Origin: WHUA01 sp963711215
GTDB lineage: Bacteria > Pseudomonadota > Alphaproteobacteria > UBA8366
DNA: 64,000 nucleotides
NCBI GenBank assembly: GCA_963711215.1
Contig: CAVQDH010000012.1
Location: 62,001-126,000 of the forward strand
Direction of reading: 5' to 3'
Below the pieces are notes generated by a model. The model saw only the letters and a list, made by a program, of their open reading frames with translations, had not been told where the DNA came from and ran no database searches. A program made the position numbers and the translations under genes. Below, in pieces: positions 58,892 through 64,000 of the stretch. How positions within the stretch are numbered: position 1 is the stretch's first letter; each line of letters starts with the position of its first letter.

Positions 58892-60841
58892 CTACACCCC
58901 TGCCTGCCGAAACATGTACCAGCTCACGAACAGCACCACGCCGATCAGCATCGCAAAGGCGTAGTGGTAGACGTAGCCGCTCTGCAGCCAGCTCGCCCGG
59001 CGGGCAAGCTCGCGCGTCGCCGTGGCCACGCCGTCCGGGCCGACGCCGTCGATCACCGCGCCGTCGCCGGACTTCCATAGGCCGCGGCCGATCAGGAAGG
59101 CGGGCTTGACGAAGATCCGGTCGTACAGCTCGTCGAAATACCATTTGTTGAAGGAGAACAGGTAAAGCGGCCGGAGCTGCTTGGCGAGCTTGGCCGGCAG
59201 GTCCGGCTTCGCCACGTACATCACGTAGGCGACGGCGATGCCGGTGAGCCCCATGGCCAGCGGCAGCGTCTTGACCCAGAAGGGCACGTGCTCGGCCCCG
59301 GCCAGCGCCCCATGGCTATGCAGGACGAAGATCGACTTGCCCCAGAAGGCCTCCATGCCCTCGCCGACGAAGGCGTGCTCGCCCACCGCGCCGGCGATGA
59401 CGGAGCCGACGGCCAGCACCAGCAGCGGCCCCCACATGATCGGCGGCGCCTCGTGGACATGCGCCAGCGTCTTCTCGTCGCAGCGCGGCTTGCCGTGGAA
59501 GGTCATCAGGATCAGCCGCCAGGAATAGAAGGACGTCATGATCGCCGCCGCGGTGCCGAGCCAGTAGGCGTACTGCCCGATCGGCGTATGCGCCGCCCAG
59601 GAGGATTCCAGGATCATGTCCTTGGAATAGAAGCCGGCGAAGCCGAACACGCCGGGAATGCCGATCCCGGCCAGCGACAGGCTGCCGATCCACATGAAGG
59701 CGTAGGTGATCGGGATCTGCTTGTGGATGCCGCCCATCTTGCGCATGTCCTGCTCGTCCGACATCGCGTGGATCACGCAGCCGGCGCCGAGGAACAGGAG
59801 CGCCTTGAAGAAGGCGTGGGTGAACAGGTGGAACATCGCCGCGCCATAGGCCGACACGCCGGCGGCGAAGAACATGTAGCCGAGCTGCGAGCAGGTCGAA
59901 TACGCGATCACCCGCTTGATGTCGTTCTGGGTAAGGCCGATGGTGGCCGCGAAGAAGGCAGTCGACGCGCCGACGAAGGTGACGACCATCAGCGCCGTCT
60001 CGGAATACTCGAACAAGGGCGAGAGCCGGCAGACCATGAAGACCCCGGCGGTGACCATGGTCGCGGCGTGGATCAGGGCGGAAACCGGCGTCGGGCCTTC
60101 CATGGCGTCCGGAAGCCACGTGTGCAGGCCCAATTGCGCGGACTTGCCCATCGCGCCTATGAACAACAGCAGGCAAAGGGTCGTGATTGCGGGATATTCG
60201 CCGTTCAGGAAAAGGATCTTGGCGTCCGCCTTGGCGGCCACGCCGGCGAAGATGTCAGCGAACTCGACCGTGCCGAACAGCTTGTAGACGCCGAAGATGC
60301 CGAGCGCGAAGCCGAAGTCGCCGACCCGGTTGACGATGAAGGCCTTGATCGCCGCGGCGTTCGCCGAGGGCTTCTTGTACCAGAAGCCGATCAGCAGATA
60401 GGAGGCGAGGCCGACCCCTTCCCAGCCGAAGAACATCTGCACCAGGTTGTCCGCCGTCACCAGCATCAGCATGAAGAAGGTGAACAGGCTGAGATAGGCG
60501 AAGAAGCGCGACTTGCCGGGATCGTGGCTCATATAGCCGATCGAGTACCAGTGCACGACCGCCGAGACCGTGGTCACGACGATCAGCATGACCGCGGTGA
60601 GCTGGTCGACCAGAAGCGCCCAGTTGAAGACGAAGCCGGTGACGTCCATCCAGGTGAACAGCATGGTCGCGCGCGGGTGGCCGCCGACCGCCACGTCGAA
60701 GAACGCGATCCAGCCGAGCGCGCAGGAGATCGACAGCAGGATACAGGTCACGAGCATCGAGGCCCGTTCGCCGATCATCCGGCCGAACAGCCCCGCCGTG
60801 ATCGCGCCGATCAAGGGAAGGAATACGATCGCCACGTCCAT
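58892..60841 (-). CDS. nuoL: NADH-quinone oxidoreductase subunit L
   Basis: Largest antiporter-like complex I subunit, 649 residues. It opens MDVAIVFLPLIGAITAGLFG. It shows FFGWEGVGLASYLLIGFWYK (conserved Glu), GAMGKSAQLGLHTWLPDAME (conserved Lys), HAATMVTAGVFMVCRLSPLF and LTQNDIKRVIAYSTCSQLGY. The C-terminal part includes the lateral helix region and a final membrane segment (FAMLIGVVLFVSWYMF). It lies 6 bases after nuoK. Confidence 0.97.
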   Translation of the reverse strand: MDVAIVFLPLIGAITAGLFGRMIGERASMLVTCILLSISCALGWIAFFDVAVGGHPRATMLFTWMDVTGFVFNWALLVDQLTAVMLIVVTTVSAVVHWYSIGYMSHDPGKSRFFAYLSLFTFFMLMLVTADNLVQMFFGWEGVGLASYLLIGFWYKKPSANAAAIKAFIVNRVGDFGFALGIFGVYKLFGTVEFADIFAGVAAKADAKILFLNGEYPAITTLCLLLFIGAMGKSAQLGLHTWLPDAMEGPTPVSALIHAATMVTAGVFMVCRLSPLFEYSETALMVVTFVGASTAFFAATIGLTQNDIKRVIAYSTCSQLGYMFFAAGVSAYGAAMFHLFTHAFFKALLFLGAGCVIHAMSDEQDMRKMGGIHKQIPITYAFMWIGSLSLAGIGIPGVFGFAGFYSKDMILESSWAAHTPIGQYAYWLGTAAAIMTSFYSWRLILMTFHGKPRCDEKTLAHVHEAPPIMWGPLLVLAVGSVIAGAVGEHAFVGEGMEAFWGKSIFVLHSHGALAGAEHVPFWVKTLPLAMGLTGIAVAYVMYVAKPDLPAKLAKQLRPLYLFSFNKWYFDELYDRIFVKPAFLIGRGLWKSGDGAVIDGVGPDGVATATRELARRASWLQSGYVYHYAFAMLIGVVLFVSWYMFRQAGV

Positions 60842-60847
60842 GCCGGC

Positions 60848-61159
60848 TCAGCCCTTCATCATGTTGATGTCTTCGACGGCGATGGAGCCGCGGTTGCGGT
60901 AATAGACGACGAGGATCGCGAGCCCGATCGCCGCCTCCGCCGCGGCCACGGTGAGCACGAACATCGCGAACACCTGCCCGACCAGATCGTGCAGGAAGCT
61001 CGAAAAGGCGACGAAATTGATGTTCACCGCGAGCAGCATCAGCTCGATCGACATCAGGATGATGATGACGTTCTTGCGGTTCAGGAAGATGCCGAACAGG
61101 CCGAGCGTGAACAGAATCGCCGCCACGCTGAGATAATGCGCCAAGCCGATCTGCCACAT
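60848..61159 (-). CDS. nuoK: NADH-quinone oxidoreductase subunit K
   Basis: Three-helix complex I subunit, 103 residues, set at the ATG giving MWQIGLAHYLSVAAILFTLG. Glutamates in membrane helices 2 and 3 that are conserved for proton transfer appear in VIIILMSIELMLLAVNINFV and VLTVAAAEAAIGLAILVVYY. Longer upstream frames are the out-of-frame nuoJ region. Its ATG overlaps the nuoJ stop by one base. Confidence 0.96.
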   Translation of the reverse strand: MWQIGLAHYLSVAAILFTLGLFGIFLNRKNVIIILMSIELMLLAVNINFVAFSSFLHDLVGQVFAMFVLTVAAAEAAIGLAILVVYYRNRGSIAVEDINMMKG

Positions 61160-61773
61160 CAGATGCCGCTCCCCGATGGCACCTTGACCACCTCGATCGT
61201 GTCCTCCCGGCGGCGCGAAACCTGCTCGCCGATCTTCTGCCGCCGCACCCCTTCGCGCTGGCGCAGCGTCAGCACGATGGCGCCGATCATCGCGACCAGC
61301 AGGATCATGCCCGCCGTCTGGAAGAGATAGACGTATTGGGTATAGATCAGGCGCCCGAGGGCCTGCGTGTTGGTGACATGGCCCGCCGCCGCGACCGGTG
61401 CGACGCTCACCGCCGCCGCGTCCGGCGCGAAATGCCAGCTCGCGAAGACGAAGACCAGCTCCGCCAGCAGCACGATGCCGATCAGCGCCCCGATCGGCAG
61501 ATACTGCAGAACGCCGCTGCGCAGCGCCGCGAAGTTGATGTCGAGCATCATCACGACGAACAGGAACAGCACCGCGACCGCGCCGACATAGACGACGACC
61601 AGGATCATCGCGAGGAACTCGGCGCCGAGCAGCACGAACAGCGCCGCAGCGTTGAAGAAGGCGAGGATGAGAAACAGCACGGAATGCACCGGGTTGCGCG
61701 ACGAGATCACCATCACGCCGGCCGCGATCGCCACGAAAGCGAAGATATAGAACGCCAGCGCCTGAATGATCAT
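61159..61773 (-). CDS. nuoJ: NADH-quinone oxidoreductase subunit J
   Basis: Membrane subunit of complex I, 204 residues with five hydrophobic segments. MIIQALAFYIFAFVAIAAGV and SSRNPVHSVLFLILAFFNAA lead into the helix-3 pi-bulge region LVVVYVGAVAVLFLFVVMML. The C-terminal tail REGVRRQKIGEQVSRRREDT is typical of alphaproteobacterial NuoJ. It begins 90 bases after nuoI. Confidence 0.96.
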   Translation of the reverse strand: MIIQALAFYIFAFVAIAAGVMVISSRNPVHSVLFLILAFFNAAALFVLLGAEFLAMILVVVYVGAVAVLFLFVVMMLDINFAALRSGVLQYLPIGALIGIVLLAELVFVFASWHFAPDAAAVSVAPVAAAGHVTNTQALGRLIYTQYVYLFQTAGMILLVAMIGAIVLTLRQREGVRRQKIGEQVSRRREDTIEVVKVPSGSGI

Positions 61774-61863
61774 GCACCCCCCCAGTGCAAAGGACTGCCC
61801 CGCCGGCCGGTACCGGTCATAACCTTCTCCCCCTCCGTCGGCGGGCGCGCGGGCCCGACGTGT

Positions 61864-62352
61864 TTAGCGATACGGCGCGTCCAATGCAATATTGGCCGCG
61901 ATCTCCGGCTCCCAGCGGTCGCCGTTGGCCAGCAGTTTTTCCTTGTTGTAGAAAAGCTCCTCGCGAGTCTCGGCGGCGAACTCGAAATTCGGTCCCTCGA
62001 CGATCGCATCCACCGGGCATGCCTCCTGGCAATAGCCGCAGTAGATGCACTTGGTCATGTCGATGTCGTAGCGCGTGGTGCGGCGGCTGCCGTCCTCGCG
62101 CGGCTCGGCTTCGATGGTGATCGCCTGCGCCGGGCAGATCGCCTCGCACAGCTTGCAGGCGATGCAGCGCTCCTCGCCGTTCGGATAGCGCCGGAGCGCA
62201 TGCTCGCCCCGGAAGCGCGGGCTCAGCGGGCCCTTCTCGTAGGGATAGTTCAGCGTGTACTTGCGCCGGAACAGCGTCCGGAGCGTCAAGGTCATGCCCT
62301 GCGCCAGCTCCGACAGCAGGAACGCGCGGGCCGTCCGGTCCAGATTAGCCAT
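61864..62352 (-). CDS. nuoI: NADH-quinone oxidoreductase subunit I
   Basis: Carries the N6a and N6b iron-sulfur clusters near the quinone site. The start at MANLDRTARAFLLSELAQGM gives 162 residues, the family size. Two 4Fe-4S motifs are intact: CIACKLCEAICP and CIYCGYCQEACP, 39 residues apart. FRGEHALRRYPNGEERCIAC is the conserved lead-in. It starts 25 bases after nuoH. Confidence 0.97.
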   Translation of the reverse strand: MANLDRTARAFLLSELAQGMTLTLRTLFRRKYTLNYPYEKGPLSPRFRGEHALRRYPNGEERCIACKLCEAICPAQAITIEAEPREDGSRRTTRYDIDMTKCIYCGYCQEACPVDAIVEGPNFEFAAETREELFYNKEKLLANGDRWEPEIAANIALDAPYR

Positions 62353-62377
62353 GAGTTCACCTCGATTGCCCGGCGTT

Positions 62378-63425
62378 TCACAGGCCACCTGCCGGGGGCA
62401 CCTTGTCGAAGATCAGCAGCCAGCCCGCCGTCAGCACCACCCACAGCAGCGACAGCGGCAGGAAGACCTTCCAGCCGAGGCGCATCAGCTGGTCGTAGCG
62501 GTAGCGCGGGAAGGTCGCGCGCACCCAGAGGAAGACGAACAGCACGGCGGCGATCTTGAGCGCGAACCAGACCGGTCCCGCCAGCCAGGTGAACGGCGCG
62601 AAGGGCAGCGGCGACGTCCAGCCGCCGAGGAACAGGATCGCCATCATGCCGCTCATCAGGATCATGTTGGCGTATTCGCCGAGGAAGAACATGGCGAAGG
62701 TCATCGCCGAGTATTCGACGTTGTAGCCGGCGACCAGCTCCGCCTCCGCCTCGGGAAGGTCGAAGGGCGCGCGGTTGGTCTCGGCCAGCGCCGAGATGAA
62801 GAACACCACGCCCATCGGCAGCAGCGGCGAGAACAGGAACCAGTGGTGGATGCCGCCGGCCTGCGCCATGACGATCTTCGACAGGTTGAGCGAGCCGACC
62901 GACAGCAGCACCGTGATGATGACGAAGCCGATCGACACCTCGTAGGAGACCATCTGCGCCGCCGAGCGCAGCGCGCCGAGGAAGGCGTATTTCGAGTTCG
63001 ACGCCCAGCCCGCGATGATGATGCCGTAGACGCCGAGCGACGAGATCGCGAAGAGATAGAGGAAGCCGACGTTGATGTCGGCGAGCACGAGGTTCGTGCC
63101 GAACAGCGGGCCGAACGGGATCACCGCCCAGGCGGCGAGGCTCAGCACGAAGGTGACCATCGGCGCCAGGATGAACAGCACCCGGTTGGCGCCGGACGGG
63201 ATGATCGTTTCCTTGAAGAACAGCTTGAGCCCGTCGGCGATCGGCTGCAGCAGGCCGAACGGCCCGACGACGTTCGGCCCCTTGCGCAGCTGCATCCAGC
63301 CGATGACCTTGCGTTCGGCGAGCGTCAGGTATGCGACACGAGAGCAGAACCGGCGCCACGATCAGGATGATGCCGCCGACGATCCAGGCGGTCGGCAATA
63401 CGTATGTATCGAAGAAATCAGCCAT
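62378..63425 (-). CDS. nuoH: NADH-quinone oxidoreductase subunit H (frameshifted near 63337)
   Basis: Membrane subunit forming the quinone entry of complex I. The first frame gives MADFFDTYVLPTAWIVGGII then LIVAPVLLS. An extra base near 63337 shifts the frame. The rest, VAYLTLAERKVIGWMQLRKG onward (PNVVGPFGLLQPIADGLKLF and the acidic loop DLPEAEAELVAGYNVEYSAM), runs to the stop at 62378. The repaired length is about 349 residues. Its ATG overlaps the nuoG stop by 8 bases. The break is probably a sequencing insertion. Confidence 0.94.
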
Positions 63426-64000
63426 CGGTGCCCGTCGCCTTGCCCGGGTTCGCCAGCGCGTCGACGCATTTCGCCATCGTCGCCGAGGACCGGCTGATCG
63501 GATCGGTCATGTAGAAATTCATGATCGGCGAGCGGAACGGCGTCGCCGCGCAGCGGGCCCGCCTTGCCGAACGCGCCCCAGGGCGACGGCTCGATCGTGT
63601 CGATCGCGTGGAAGCCCGGGAACGCGGCCCGCAGCGTCTCGCGCAGCGCGTCCAGCGTGTCGTAGGGCAAGGGCTTGCCGATCTCGCCCGAGAGCGCCCG
63701 CAGGATCGCCCAGTCCTCGCGCGCGTCGCCCGGCGGGAAGACCGCGCGCGAGCCGAACTGCACCCGGCCCTCGGTGTTGACGTAGAGGCCGTTCTTCTCG
63801 GTATAGGCGGCGCCCGGCAGGATGACGTCGGCCGCGTGCGCGCCCGCGTCGCCGTGATGGCCCTGATAGACCACGAAGGCTTTCTTCAGCTTCGCGGTGT
63901 CGATCTCGTCGGCGCCGAGCAGGTAGACGACCGCGAACTCGCCCTTTTCCGTGGCATCCAGGATGTCCGCCGTCCCCTTGCCGCCCGCCCCCGGCACGAA
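63418..64000 (-). CDS. nuoG: NADH-quinone oxidoreductase subunit G, C-terminal part (partial; frameshifted near 63540)
   Basis: Peripheral-arm subunit of complex I; only the C-terminal ~195 residues are present and the gene continues past the right edge. The molybdopterin-oxidoreductase-like fold shows YLLGADEIDTAKLKKAFVVY, QGHHGDAGAHAADVILPGAA then YTEKNGLYVNTEGRVQFGSR. A +1 break near 63540 separates this from the end FRSPIMNFYMTDPISRSSAT, which stops just inside the nuoH start. Confidence 0.92.

Noticed and set aside
61774..61863. Missing or hidden nuo gene between nuoI and nuoJ
   Set aside because: The 90-base gap holds no conserved frame, and NuoI and NuoJ are neighbours in standard nuo operons.

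Overview
This high-GC window carries the conserved chromosomal backbone typical of Alphaproteobacteria; the organism is probably Rhodospirillales-like, though the exact order cannot be fixed from the sequence alone. Read from right to left the gene order is nuoG(partial)-H-I-J-K-L-M-N, birA, coaX, rnj, DUF1467-mce, [accessory block], proS, lolC, lolD, [accessory block], dnaE, rpsB, tsf, pyrH, frr, uppS, cdsA, dxr, rseP, bamA, skp, fabZ, lpxA, lpxI, lpxB. It continues with gltA and gltX (opposite strand), comEC, lexA, moeA, moaC, trpC, trpD, trpG, trpE, ppiD, then tpiA, secG, pyrG and a partial kdsA. I saw no rRNA, tRNA, CRISPR array, prophage or complete insertion sequence.

Layout. 1-3.0 kb: kdsA/pyrG/secG/tpiA (minus). 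3.2-14.8 kb: ppiD, trpE, then trpGDC, moaC, moeA and lexA (plus); the trp genes are interrupted by a minus-strand divergent polysaccharide deacetylase and a plus-strand enoyl-CoA hydratase. 14.8-18.6 kb: comEC, a Tat-exported protein resembling the alanyl-tRNA synthetase catalytic core, and a DUF1127 protein (minus). 18.7-21.6 kb: gltX and gltA (plus). 21.9-35.5 kb: a long minus-strand envelope and translation operon covering lipid A (lpxB/I/A), fabZ, outer-membrane assembly (skp, bamA), site-2 protease, isoprenoid, undecaprenyl and phospholipid precursor genes (dxr, uppS, cdsA), and frr/pyrH/tsf/rpsB. 35.7-45.6 kb: dnaE, an acyl-CoA and oxidation accessory set, lolD/lolC, proS. 45.8-51.6 kb: an accessory block with a secreted hypothetical protein, purine permease, exported glycosidase-like protein, DNA-3-methyladenine glycosylase and a ThDP enzyme. 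51.9-64 kb: DUF1467, mce, rnj, coaX, birA and the nuo operon for respiratory complex I.

Data quality dominates interpretation. At least 18 apparent frameshifts, mostly +1, and one in-frame amber codon interrupt otherwise well-conserved, mostly essential genes (trpE, trpC, lpxB, skp, bamA, cdsA, uppS, tsf, dnaE, rnj, nuoH, nuoG and others). This pattern fits uncorrected sequencing indels better than biology. I therefore give full reconstructed gene extents and mark the break positions.

Most noteworthy biology: the exported AlaRS-core-like protein at 17.2-18.1 kb; the absence of lpxD from its usual place between skp and fabZ; direct-repeat LexA boxes overlapping the lexA promoter; a molbindin (TOBE) tail remnant; and several families of dispersed palindromic repeats that sit at the borders of the accessory insertions.
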